Origin: Euphorbia lathyris
Lineage: Eukaryota > Streptophyta > Magnoliopsida > Malpighiales > Euphorbiaceae
DNA: 64,000 nucleotides
Assembly (NCBI RefSeq): GCF_963576675.1
Contig: NC_088916.1
Span: forward strand, 7,145,001-7,209,000
Reading direction: 5' to 3'
Below are positions 31,121 through 41,859 of the stretch, in pieces; the stretch's first letter is position 1, and the number at the start of each line of letters is the position of its first letter. Both the position numbers and the translations under genes were made by a program. The notes beneath the pieces are model-generated. The model was not told where the DNA came from, ran no database searches, and saw only the letters and a list, made by a program, of their open reading frames with translations.

Positions 31121-32291
31121 CTATGGTTGTGGTGGAGGCGGATTGTCATGGATGTTGAAGTGGGTGTAGAAGGCGTTGGTGAAGGCGTCAAAGTTAGCCC
31201 TATCCTCTAGCCTTTGAGCCTCGAGGGCATCGAAGCGGGAGTCGAAATGAGCCCGATCCCGACGTTGGTTATCCTCCAAAATATCCAACCGAGCATAAAG
31301 AGAGTTAAAATCATGGAAGGGTGGAGGACTAAAATTGAGACCCAAGCTCGAGTCCGAGTCACCTTCCGCATTGGAGTGGGCCGCTCCCGAAGTCTCGCCC
31401 GGGCCGGAGGTCGAACGGTTAAGAGACTTAAATGCGTTCTTATCCACGGGCTGAGGCAAAAGGCTCGGGAGGCGATCGAGGGCAGCTTCACCAAGAGCGG
31501 TGAGGGCGAAGATGGTGACGAGGTGGCCAAAACCGAGCTTGGCCCGCTTCCGGATGGGTGTGGAGTGGAGGTGAGCAGCCACGTGATAGGCGAGGACATA
31601 GGTGAGCCCGTTGACACAACAGTAGAGGGCCAACAGTTCGTGTTTATTGACCTTAGAGGCCTCGGACTTCCCCGAGAAGTAAAATGAGATGAAGCGGTGG
31701 AGAAGTTGGAGGATAGGGTCACGGATGAGAGATGGGCGGAGGTTGGAGACGTGATAGTCATCGGACCCGGTAATGGAGGCCCAAAACTCATGAGCGGCAA
31801 CGCCGTCGGGCCAACTGGATCTGCCCCCCTCCGCTTGGGAAGTGAAATGGTGTTGGAGCCATTGAGTGTCAATGGAAAAGGGGCGGTTGTGGATGCGGAA
31901 GTTGAAGAGGGCGGCTCTGGGGATGTTGTTGGAGGTGAGGGTGGTGTAGAACTCCACCACTAGTGACGGGTACACCCGCCGATGCGTAGAGTAGATGTCA
32001 TACTAACCGAGGGCACGGAGGCGAGCTTCGAAGGGAATGCCCAAATCATATTGATCAAGCACGCTTCGTTGAATATAGGGAAGCTCCATGATAGTGGCGG
32101 CAAAAAGATCTTCGTACCTTTGGGCCTCCTCCTCGGTGAGGAGATGAAAAGGAGCCCGGTATTGGCGGGTAAGTGGTGGAGTTTCCTCCCGTTCGGGAGG
32201 TGGAGGTGATTGTTGGTTTTGTGCGGAATGGGAGGATCGGGCCTGAGTGGACCGTGGGAGGGCGTATGTCGGCGGCTCTTTTTCGTGCCAT
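31121..32291 (-). pseudogene. Athila ORF-1-like accessory gene, unit B
   Basis: Same gene as at 23616-24785, starting at the ATG at 32291 and ending at 31121. Two lesions are private to this copy: a one-base insertion near 32255 after MARKRAADIRPPTV, and a TGG-to-TAG change at about 32000-32002 that stops the frame after FEARLRALG. Where unit A has a stop near 24690, this copy is open. Unit A is conversely open at both lesion sites here, so the damage to the two copies occurred independently after duplication. Confidence 0.75.
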
Positions 32292-32393
32292 GACAATAGT
32301 GAGGAATGGAGGAGAAGTAGAAAGAGTGGGAGATGAGTGTTAGGGAAGAGTTGGGTTAATGAGTGGAGAAAAAGAAGGAAGAAAAAGGAAGGA

Positions 32394-32626
32394 TATTTAT
32401 AGGAAGGAAGTGGGGATCCAAGCAAAACTCGGATCCCCAGGAGGGGTACGCACGGCGTGAAGCGGCCATGCCACGCGTATCCCATATTTTGAGCACTTAA
32501 TTGCACAATAGGGGTGCGATACGCGGGGCGTACATGGGGGTACGCCACGCGTAGTGCACCTACTGCCCTTTTTGATGGAAGAAAAAGGCAGGGACGCGGG
32601 GCGTACGAGGGAGTACGCCGCGCGTA
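32394..32626 (-). promoter_or_regulatory. Internal promoter of accessory gene, unit B
   Basis: Minus-strand TATA box (32394-32401) about 100 bp upstream of the ATG. Motif pairs lie at 32447-32479, 32520-32553 and 32593-32626, that is 46-225 bp upstream of the TATA box. Confidence 0.6.
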
Positions 32627-32961
32627 AAACGGAATGCGAAAAATCTTTTTCGTTTTTAGATGGATTTTGAATTTTGTTGGAGTTTTAATTTATAATATTA
32701 TTAATGAGGTGTTAATGTTTTTATGGTTTTTATGTTTAATTAATGTTTTTGGGTGTTTTAATTTTGAAATTAAGAGGGTAGTTAATGTTAATTTATTGTG
32801 GAGGGAGGTTGAGGATTTGAATTTGAAAGGGTGGAAGTTGATTGGATGGAGGAAGAGGTGAAGTGGAGAAGTGGGAAAGATTTTTGGGGAAGAGGAGTGA
32901 TGGGAAGTTATGACAAAAGAAAGGCTGCCATGGGGAGTTGTGATTCACAACTCCCCGAGGA

Positions 32962-33065
32962 TACGCACGGCGTACCCTAGAGTACGCCCCACGTGTCCTC
33001 TATATGGCATTTATTGGGATTAATCGTAAGATACGCGGGGCGTATGGGGTTATACGTCCCGCGTA
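32962..33065 (-). promoter_or_regulatory. Two further motif pairs in unit B spacer
   Basis: Pairs at 32962-32995 (TACGCACGGCGTA / TACGCCCCACGTG) and 33032-33065 (TACGCGGGGCGTA / TACGTCCCGCGTA), both with 8-bp spacers. The first is enclosed by GAGGA and TCCTC, extending the inverted repeat. Confidence 0.5.
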
Positions 33066-33322
33066 CCTTAAATTTTTTGGATTAATGTGGGATTTGATTT
33101 TCTTTTGGTTTTATAAAAATAATAGAAACTAAGCTAAAAATAAAAATGAAAGCAAAAATTAAAACACAAGCAAAAATAAAATGTAAAACAATAACTCAAA
33201 AAGAAAAATAAAGAGAAGAAAGAAGAACAAAAATTTATAATACATATAAACAAAAGGGTTCGAGTAATTCAAACCAATGCTACGTTTATAGTCGAAGTAG
33301 CTCGACTTTCTCATGTCGCGGC

Positions 33323-34834
33323 TTAGGGCAAGATGTCCGGGTTGGAACTTGACGGGTCTGAACTCCTATTGTTGAGGAGCGTTATCACCTGACCGGATTC
33401 CCGATTCTTACCCCGCGGGTTTTGTTCAGTGTTCGCCGGGAGGGTTCCTAGTGGCCTTTCTTGTTGTTGACGGTTTAGGTGGGCCACCTGGCGGCTAAGA
33501 TCCCTGCAAAACACTTTGCTATCGGAAAGACGGGTTAATATGTCCTTCAACAAGGACGTGACCGATTGGTCGTATACATTGTTGGAAGGTGGAGCGTTCC
33601 GATTTTTGGGCGCGGCTTGTGATTGCCCGAGCCCGTTTTCCCGAAATTCCTGCTCAAAGCCGGATGGGGGCCTCAACACGTTATTATTATTGCCATATGA
33701 CAAGTTCGGGTGTTGGTACCGAGGCCTCCATCCTCCGTTATTATTATTATTATTATTGTGGTGAGAATAGGAGTTCGGATGGGAATTATACCTTTGGTTA
33801 CCTCCTATATAACTTACGTTTTCGGCATCGCCGGCGAAAGGGCTACCGGTTTGGCAATTAAACGCATCATGGTCTCCACCACAGTGAGTGCACATCAGGA
33901 CCTGTACACTTTTATTGAGGCTCAATTGGGCGATCAACGAGTCAAGTTTCTTGTTCATTTCTGCTATGGAGCTTTTCGGAGCCTCTTTCTCCACAGCGAA
34001 CGTCTGGTGTCACGACGGGCCGGCAAGTCGATCCTCTTGCCATTGCACACTTTTCCTTGCGAGCTCATGAATGAGCTCATATGCCTCACTAGCTGACTTC
34101 CGAAATAGATCGCCACCTGCAGTGGAATCAACAGTCGCACGGTTAGTGGGGGTTAACCCGTGGTAAAAAGTGCTTACCAAGTCGTGCTTCGGGATGTCAT
34201 GGTGGGGGCAGTTTCGGAGCAACTTCCGGAACCTAGCCCAAGCTGCGTGAAGGGCCTCGCATTCCAACTGCCTGAAGGATGTGATATCGGTCCGTAACTT
34301 GACTGTTTTGGATGGCGGAAAATAGTAGGAAAGGAACTCCTTTTCGAGCTCTTCCCATGACGTGATGGATCCCACCTCCAATGAGTGTAGCCACTCCAAC
34401 GCTTGTCCTGTCAATGAAAAAGGAAACAATTTCAGTCTTACAGCCTCAACGGGAACACCATTTTACCGAGAGGTATCGGCACACATAAGAAATTTATCTA
34501 AATGCTCGTTGGGGTTCTCATGGAGTTCCCCTCCGAATTGGCCATATTGTTGTATCAATTGGATCATTCCGGTCTTGATCTCGTATGTATTGGCCGGGAT
34601 CGTGGGAGCGACAATGCCATTACGATTTTGGGGACGATGCGGAGTAAGGATCTCCATCATCGAACGCGTATCATTGCCCCCGCGGATGTTGTTCACATGC
34701 GGCCTTGGGTTTCCGTTGGGTTGGTTGACCTCGGCGTTGGGGTTTGCCATTCTCTCTTTTCGAATCCTACAAAGAGTACGTTCAATTTCGAGATCAATAG
34801 GAATAAGAGAATCACTTTTCGATCGGGTGTGCAT
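33323..34834 (-). pseudogene. Gag, unit B (two nonsense codons)
   Basis: 504 codons from the ATG at 34834 to the stop at 33323. The domain order is as in unit A, with the zinc knuckle CTHCGGDHDAFNC. A CAA-to-TAA change stops the frame at 34463 after CADTSR, and the TGA at 34010 after DRLAGPS is shared with unit A. The shared stop means the common ancestor of both units already had a broken gag and was mobilised in trans. Gag would form the virus-like particle. Confidence 0.85.
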
Positions 34835-34970
34835 AAAGTAAAAAGGAAGTATAAAAGGTTATCAACAAGAAAGAATAATGTTAGTCAAAGTATATATAAA
34901 CAATTTATACAAAAAGAATGCTTAAACTAACAATGAAACGTTTTTGTCTAATATTGTAGGAGATTATAAA

Positions 34971-34988
34971 TCCCCGGCAACGGCGCCA
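34971..34988 (-). other. Primer binding site (tRNA-Asp), unit B
   Basis: Identical 18-nt tRNA-Asp site to unit A, 6 nt inside LTR 3. Confidence 0.9.
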
Positions 34989-34994
34989 AAAACT

Positions 34995-36822
34995 TGATAG
35001 AAGTTTCGTCTAGCGGTCGTATTTCTTACGCCTAAATATGTGTATATTGTGAGTGCGGACTCTATATCTATGGATGTGATCTTTATAAATTACTCTTAAC
35101 TCTACTAGACGCTACGACTACTTAGGGGCAAGTGTACCCCGTCGTATCAAGTAATCATCCGGTTAAGACCGGGTATCGAATCCACGGGATTTATAATTAC
35201 AAGTATTAGACGACTCGGTTTCGTATGTTATTTAAGCGGCGATTACTTTGGGGTAAAGTAAGACACAACTACACACTATCCCTAACTATTGGCGACTCAG
35301 ATTTGTGTAGCTAAAACCCTATGAAGTGGGATGAATATCGATAAGTTATAACCACGATAAATAACGACTCTAAATGTATACGGATAATAATTTACTCTTG
35401 CAAAGACGACTAAGTGTAGTAGGACCGACCCGTGAAGCACTTAGACTACGTGATTCCTAGTCAAGGCGTGTCTAATGCGGGGGAATTAGAAACTAGGGCC
35501 CGTAAGTTATGTGGTTTGTCAATTCCTACGGTTTCCGGTTTGTCACTTCCGGTAGGGCAACACCTATATAACTCCCTAAAGATAGCCCGAATGGCGTCGA
35601 AAATTGCGTTCTCCTACACAATAATCAATTATCAATATCAAAACAAGTAGCAAACACTAACACGTAAAGGGAAATAGAGATTATAAATCATGAAATTATA
35701 AATATGAAATGTATATAAATAGAATACAACCAAGCCTAGTACATAGGAAGAGTACAAGCTAATTAGCACGTAAAAAGGGGAGAATCCGCCCTTGAAACTA
35801 GCTAACCGGACTCAAAGCCGTCTCCTAGGTCGTGGAGGTGGAACTCTCGAGCTTGGTGACGAATGGTGGAGCGGAACTTCGATGGAATGCCGAAACAACC
35901 GAACAAGCTCTCGAGGTGGAGAGTTTAGCTACAAAAACTGAATCTATACTACAACAATAATCAAAACAAGTATAGTTAGCTCTCTAGTGTGTAATTATTT
36001 CTTCGTATGTAATGAAGTTCAAGAGCTTCCTATTTATAGACATCAAGCAAGGGCAATGTTGTAATTTCACAAAGTACAAGTATGGAGCAACATTATTTGG
36101 TGCAGAAATCCCATGATACGCCCCGCGTAAGGTGGTCTACGCCCCGCGTAAGTGCCCATTCCGTCAGAAATCTTCTGCATGTGGACCAATTCGTGTCTTG
36201 TTGTCGCAAGCACGCCCTGCGTAGCTAAAGTACGCCCCGCGTGTTTGAGTCTCTGAAGTTTTATTGCTTGAATTGGAGCTTTTACGCCGTGCATAGCTGA
36301 AGTACGCCCCGCGTAAAACAGTCTCTGAGTTTTTATCATTGAAGAATTGCCTGGTATGCCTCGCGTGTATGGTTATACGCCCCGCGTACGAAGAGTTGAC
36401 TCAGGGAGACAGTGCAGTCTGACTTTCAGGATTAGGCCAATTATTTCCGACATGTGTCATACGCCCCGCGTAGGGTGGCATATGCCCCGCGTATGCTGAG
36501 TCAATTCCACATGGTGCCTGCGGATAAGGAAATCATTGTTGACACATGTTTCACGCCCCGCGTAAAGGATTATACGCCCTGCGTATCTGAGTAGATTTTC
36601 GCTCCATGCTCGTACCTGAAATACAAATCTTGCGAGCCGAGTTAGCTTGACGTTTTTATTTCCTAAACTAATCAAAAGCACGAAAAATTAACGGAAAGTA
36701 CGAGATTTATTTTTATTTCTTTATTTTATCAAAACACTTTATTTTTGTAATTAAACTTATTTATTTTATCCAAAATCAACCCGTAAATCACGCTAAAAGA
36801 TAGGGGTAAAATACCCCTATCA
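34995..36822 (-). repeat. Athila-like LTR 3
   Basis: 1,828 bp, the 5' LTR of unit B. TATA box at 36031-36038, terminal hairpin at 36799-36821, and followed by the TSD ACTCA (36823-36827). Confidence 0.95.
36117..36585 (-). promoter_or_regulatory. Paired 13-bp palindrome cluster in LTR 3
   Basis: Six pairs with starts 20-21 bp apart, beginning 79 bp upstream of the minus-strand TATA box. A few sites carry CG-to-TG or CA changes compared with LTR 2. Confidence 0.6.
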
Positions 36823-36827
36823 ACTCA

Positions 36828-37378
36828 CGTCATGAAGATGCGCTTCTTGACTATTGTTTATCCTTATAGACCCTAGACTTATTCTAAGAAGTTTAGTCTG
36901 ATGTAGCTACCTTGGAAAGGGATACCTCGAGGTTGATGAGATAATACCAACCAAAGAGACCATGACTGGATAAGCGAATCAAATTATAATGGACAGAATA
37001 ATGTTAAGAGGGAAAGACATCCATTTGAATCATATCTAAGTGTTTCTATTCTTCACCGTCCGAACACTTATGCATATGTGCATATTTGTGAAAAATAAAT
37101 GTACTGTAGAGATCCGAAGACTACAGTGGATATGATATGGAGTCTAGGATAAAAGCATACACCACCGACGATCCATGTTCAAATCTAAGATCTATATATC
37201 TCTAACGAGTACATAGTTCCAAGTTTGTTGCATGAAAATCGAGCAGCTATATGTTCTAACGAGTATATAGCACTAGAGCTCTCGATAGTATACCGGTCGC
37301 ACGAACTATTTGCAAGAGTATGATAGAGACCGAGATTGAGAAAGTTTGGAATAAGTTCCATTGCGTGCGAGTAGGAGA
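36828..37378 (+). mobile_element. Copia 3' untranslated internal region, right part
   Basis: Continues 20229-20806 across the nested array and ends in the purine-rich GAGTAGGAGA just before the LTR. No coding potential. Confidence 0.7.
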
Positions 37379-37824
37379 TGTTGGAATTAATTGGATATGG
37401 ATCCAATTAGGCCCGCCCGAAATGAAACGGGTCCAAACCCAATAAGAATTAGGGTTAGGTGATCTATTTATTCAGTATAAATAGAAACCCTAATCTATCA
37501 TAATTCTAAGAGAATTAGAAGAGAGTCAGGAATTAGGTTTTGAGATACATGATCTCCAGAGAACTTTTTCTCTCCTCTTTTTCCCTAAGCCGCCGCCCCT
37601 CTCTCTATTTTTGGGATTCGTCGTCGCTTTAGTTCGTGAACCAATTGTCTTCCTCTTCCAATTCTATTGGCGTGGTTGAAGGCTTAACCGGTGATACTAG
37701 ATTGGGTGATTGATCCGAAATCCTTCCGCTGCAAATCAAGAACGGGATCTGCGCTACAAGAGGTAACCCGTAAACCCGTTTACTTATTCGGATAAATATA
37801 TATGTTGTGAATATATGCCCAACA
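37379..37824 (+). repeat. 3' LTR of the split copia element
   Basis: 446 bp, TGTTGGAATTAATTGG to TATGCCCAACA, with a TATA box (TATAAATA, 37476-37483). The preceding purine tract and the RNase H at 19637-20228 identify it as the 3' LTR. The element's 5' half is missing. Confidence 0.85.
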
Positions 37825-38167
37825 AAAATGAATTAAGAATCAAATAGTTTTTGAAGTTGGTAGAAAAAGCCAATTTAACTCATATCGAAATTTAAATATA
37901 ATACGGACCTAACTTTTAAAAAACTTGATAAATTCACGCAAATATAAAAAGGTTTTAAATATTAAAACTGATTGATTTTGGTGTAATTTATCCATTTTTG
38001 TTAAATTTAAAGCTGAATATATGCCTAAATTTTTTATTTAGACTAAATTGATAATGTTTGCAACCTTTCCGAGTGATTTTGAATCTTAATTTGATCTAAA
38101 AATGCTGAATTTAAGGTTTATATAGATATTTAAAGCTAATCTTCAATAAAATTAATTTTATAAAGAT
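37825..38167. other. AT-rich non-coding stretch
   Basis: No gene or element boundaries recognised. Confidence 0.5.
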
Positions 38168-39040
38168 TTAATATATATCATTTGTTCTGAATTTATCTGA
38201 AAAGGTTGTTTGATCTCTAAACTCTTAAGTATGTCAATAACCCTTCAATTTGTATAAAATATTCAATTAGCCATTTGAATTTGTATAAAATGTAATCAAT
38301 TTATCACTCGGTTGTAAAATAAATAAATTAAATGATGAAAATGTATTCCATATATCTTATAATGTTATCATGTAATTCAAAAATAGATTAAAATGAAGTT
38401 ATTGGCCCTGTTTGAGAATTAGCTGTTAGCTGATTACATTGACTAATTTGACTAGCTGATTTGACTAGCTGTTTGTGTAGACCTGTTTGGTAAAAATTAG
38501 CTGATTGGTAATAGCGGTTTGTGCAAAAAGACGAATAAGGGCATTAATTTTGGCGCAGGAGAAGAGGGAGTCTATCTATTAGGGTTAAAGAAGTCCATTA
38601 ATTTTAATATTGCAAAACGCTAATTGAAAAAACTCCTTTTAAGAGCTTTTTCTAAATTAGCGTTTTCATCTCAAAACTCTCTCCCAAACCTCTCTCCACC
38701 AAACACTCCAATTAGCGGTTTCAGTGGTCAAACCTCTAAAGTTGGTCAAAACCGCTCTTTTTATCCCAAAACGTTCTTTACCAAACAGAGTCATTACTTG
38801 TTTAACTATAAAACTTGTCTTCGCTAATATTAAAACTGTATCGTTTTAGTTTTTTTAAGACGCGTGCAATACATTTTCTGCATTTAAGTTACTTTTTTAC
38901 AATCGAGTGATCAATTGATTATAATTTGTACAAATTTAGGGAACTAATTGAATATTTTATATAACTTAAGGGACTATTAGGATAATTTGAAAGTTGAATC
39001 AAATTTTTGAACAAATCGAGTCAAACCATGTATTAAGCCT
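38168..39040. mobile_element. Long-TIR element interrupted by a MITE
   Basis: The left arm (TAATATATATCATTTG, TCAATAACCCTTCAATTTG) and the inverted right arm ending GTATTAAGCC match the family at 43585-44096. The middle is split at 38403 by a separate MITE; removing that restores GAAGTTATTACTTG, as in the uninterrupted copy. Confidence 0.75.
38404..38792. mobile_element. Tourist/hAT-like MITE
   Basis: The ends GGCCCTGTTTG and CAAACAGAGTC are inverted repeats flanked by ATT on both sides (38401-38403, 38793-38795). The 3-bp duplication favours PIF/Harbinger (Tourist-like), although the TIR also resembles hAT ends. 389 bp, non-coding. Confidence 0.75.
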
Positions 39041-39044
39041 TTTG

Positions 39045-39558
39045 GGTAAATTACACCCATGACATTGAACTTTACCTATATTAACATTAAGGTCACTGAA
39101 CTTCAATTCTTAACAATATGGTCACTGAATTTTAATTTTTTTTTAACATCGATGGCCACTGAATTTTAACTAACTCCTCAAACTGACCGTTAACGATCTC
39201 GAAATGAAAATATTCAAAAATTAAAGTTGTTCAGAACGATATTTACCATAAAACGATATTTTTTATTTTTCAAAATCACATTTTTGGAGCTTTCTCTCTC
39301 TAAAAATTTATTTTCTCTCTTCTAAGCAAACAACACCTAAATGACCTCAAAACGAAAATTTTCAAGAATTAAAGTTGCTTAGAATATCATTAACTCTTCG
39401 AATTTTTCATTTTGAGACTGTTAATGGTCATTTTGAGGTGTTAAGTGGCTACCGATATTAAAAAATATAAAGTTCGGTGGTTATATTGTTAAGAATTGAA
39501 GTTAAGTGGCTATAATATTAAAATAGTAAAGTTCAGTTGCCATGGGTGTAATTTACCG
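39045..39558. mobile_element. Mutator-like MITE with 10-bp TSD
   Basis: Long TIRs start GGGTAAATTACACCCATG and end in the inverted copy. The TSD TAAGCCTTTT is at 39035-39044 and 39559-39568. The 9-10-bp duplication and long TIRs fit Mutator-like elements. Confidence 0.8.
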
Positions 39559-39599
39559 TAAGCCTTTTATAAAAGAAAAAGTTGATGGCAAAAATTGGG

Positions 39600-39708
39600 C
39601 GAAATAAAAAAAAAGTTAGGCACGACTTTGATATCCATAGAAGCAAATTTGCAGAACACAATCCATTTCAAAAGATCTTCAGGAAATAAGCTCTCCGTCT
39701 CCTCATAG
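39600..39708 (+). other. Probable 5'-UTR exon of F-box gene 2
   Basis: Matches the exon proposed at 9640-9824, with the donor CATAG|GTAAGC (GT at 39709-39710). The probable acceptor TCTCTGTAG is at 40625-40633, giving a ~925-bp intron without a transposon. Confidence 0.5.
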
Positions 39709-40084
39709 GTAAGCAGAGCTCTCCATTTCTTACTTTTGTCGATCTTTTGGTTGTTACACACTAAAATGCGACGATATTTTCATAAAACCCGTTCGATTTT
39801 GTTAGAGTTAGGGTTTTAAATTTTAATTAGAGTTCATTTCGTATTTTTGATAATTTAGTGATTGGAAGAACGCATAGTCACAAGTTCATTGAAATCTAAA
39901 GCGTCGATTTTGTATATCATAAGAATTTTTACGGAATAAACAAGAAATCCATCTCTGGGATGCAAAAAAGTTTAGCAGAGATGGAGAGGAGACGAGTGAA
40001 GGGCTGATTATTAGGTCTAGGGCTTAGGGAAAACTATATTTTGCTAATTTTGAATCTCTGTAACTGAACAAGATCTCATCAAAT

Positions 40085-40290
40085 TGAGGTGGCTGCTCTG
40101 TCTAGCTATGGCTAATCTTGAATTTTGAATGATATTCATGATTTTTATCTTGTTATTGCAGTTTTATTTGTGCAAAATAGATAATAAATTGATGTAGTTT
40201 TTGACATATATATGTTGCTTTTGTGTTATATAAGCTCAACACACTCATGCTTTGTACTTCTTATGAACTTGAGTTTCAAGGTAGTGTTGT
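40085..40290 (+). pseudogene. Remnant of a gutted F-box gene at locus 2
   Basis: An F-box start context (GCTCTGTCTAGCTATGGCTA) leads to the six-codon frame MANLEF. It is followed by the same 3'-flank landmarks as at locus 1 (AAGCTCAACACACTCATGC, CTTCTTATGAACTTGAG). The deletion therefore predates the duplication of the two loci or was copied with it. Confidence 0.6.
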
Positions 40291-40670
40291 TTTAGTGTAG
40301 AATAGAAATGGGAATAAATTGAATAAATTGCACATTCAGTGAAAGAAACAGAGATATAGTAAGATAGGAAGGGAGAAGTGGAATAGAAATGAGAATTGCA
40401 AACTGACACTTGAGATGAATTCTACCTTACGTTTTAAATTCTAATTTGGTATTTTAGATAATTTTGTGATTGGAAGAACGCATAGTCACCAGTTCATTGA
40501 AATCTAAAGCATCGATTTTGTATACATTGTTAGGACTGATTATTAGGTCTAGGGCTTAGGGAAAACTATATATTGCTAATTTTGGATTAAGAGGGAATGA
40601 ATTATTTTATTGATTGCTTTTGAATCTCTGTAGCTGAACAAAAGAACTTGTCAAATTGCTCTGCCTAGCT

Positions 40671-41729
40671 ATGGCTAATCTTCCGCAGGAATTGATCAAC
40701 GAAATTCTTCTTTGGTTGCCAGTGAAGTCTCTTCTTCGTTGTAGATGTGTTTGTAAATCGTTTTGTGCCATCATTAAAAGCCAATCTTTCATCAATTCTC
40801 ATTTCAAAAGATCTTCTGAAAATAGGATCCATTGCAAGTTGATTGAACTAGGGATGGATAATAATGGCCGGATACTTCATGCTTTAGATTTCAATGAAGA
40901 CTTCCAACAAGAGGTGGTGCTTGATAAATTATTGCCAACCATGACATTTGACTTGCTCTTTTCTTATTGCAATGGTTTGGTTCTCTTGTGGATAGACAAA
41001 CTTTCTTTATGGAATCCATGCACTAGAGAGTACAGGATACTTCCGGCTTTTCCTGTGAAGCACACTCACAATCTCAGTTTTGCTTTGGGTTATGACTCTA
41101 CCACAGATGATTTCAAGGCTGTAGTAATTACACAGAAGCCGGGATGTGATGTCTCCCATGTTTGGGTTTTTGAATTGAGGTCAAATTGTTGGAGAAGGAT
41201 TCAGAATTTTAATGGGTACACTAGTTTTAAACTTGGTGGTAACGGAGATTGCTTTGTGGATGGTGCTCTGCATTTTATATGTTGGGGTAATTCATTTATA
41301 ATTGCGGCATTTGATGTTGCAAAAGAGACATTTTCTATAGTACGCGAGTTTGACGACACTGTGGAATCTCCTATCCGTTTGCATGTTTTTGGAGGGCGCC
41401 TTTCTATGAGTTTCTTTGGAATATGTTCAGAATTTTGTGTTGATATATATGCGAGGAAGTTTGATGGAGTTACGTTTACATGGACTAGATTATATTCTGT
41501 TACAAGACAACAATTCTCTGAGGAAGCAATTTACTGTTTTTTACAAGGGAAAATTGCACATTCAAAGAAAGGAGATAAGGTTTTTCTTTCTTCAGAAGGA
41601 AAGTTGCATTCATATGATTTTGGAGAGAAATGTCTCCAAGAGATTGTAACTAAGAATGCTATTTCTTTGGATATATTTTCTTGTATTGAAAGTCTTGTGT
41701 CCGTAGGTTCGTTAGACGAAGAAGAATAA
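40671..41729 (+). CDS. F-box protein with F-box-associated (FBA) domain, copy 2
   Basis: 352 residues, single coding exon, start ATG 40671 (MANLPQELINEILLWLPVK). It has the same architecture as the gene at 15704: F-box at 1-45, LWNPCTREYRILP at about residue 113, FALGYDSTTDDFKAVVI, FDVAKETFSIVREF, and the acidic tail SLDEEE. The two proteins align along their length with a few short indels, so they are recent paralogues. Predicted role: substrate receptor in an SCF ubiquitin ligase, substrate unknown. Differences concentrate in the FBA region, as expected if substrate choice diverges. The frame is intact and the 5' intron is free of the copia element, so this copy may be the better expressed one. 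Confidence 0.9.
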   Translation: MANLPQELINEILLWLPVKSLLRCRCVCKSFCAIIKSQSFINSHFKRSSENRIHCKLIELGMDNNGRILHALDFNEDFQQEVVLDKLLPTMTFDLLFSYCNGLVLLWIDKLSLWNPCTREYRILPAFPVKHTHNLSFALGYDSTTDDFKAVVITQKPGCDVSHVWVFELRSNCWRRIQNFNGYTSFKLGGNGDCFVDGALHFICWGNSFIIAAFDVAKETFSIVREFDDTVESPIRLHVFGGRLSMSFFGICSEFCVDIYARKFDGVTFTWTRLYSVTRQQFSEEAIYCFLQGKIAHSKKGDKVFLSSEGKLHSYDFGEKCLQEIVTKNAISLDIFSCIESLVSVGSLDEEE

Positions 41730-41859
41730 GAAATGAATGCACAGAAGAAAGTGGAAGAAGGGTCTTGGAGAAGTGAAAGAAGTTCATCATTTTTATCTTA
41801 TTATTGAAGCTATATATAAGACACTTTGAAAATCGATGTATTAAGTTTTTTTTTAAGAC

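Larger units (their letters stand above)
20802..36827 (-). mobile_element. Tandem Athila-like Ty3/gypsy array: LTR-internal-LTR-internal-LTR
   Basis: Three highly similar LTRs (20807-22610, 27460-29287, 34995-36822) enclose two internal regions (22611-27459 and 29288-34994). The whole is bounded by one target duplication, ACTCA, at 20802-20806 and 36823-36827, inside a copia element. Orientation is minus: each internal region starts, reading leftwards, with a tRNA-Asp primer site, then gag, then an ATHILA ORF-1-like gene, then a polypurine tract. No protease, RT, RNase H or integrase is present, so the units are non-autonomous. LTRs begin TGATAGGGG and end TTCTATCA on the coding strand. Confidence 0.93.

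Noticed and set aside
32520..32553. loxP-like recombination site (13-8-13 inverted repeat)
   Set aside because: The architecture coincides, but the unit occurs over twenty times, spacers differ, LTR copies are direct repeats, and no tyrosine recombinase is encoded.
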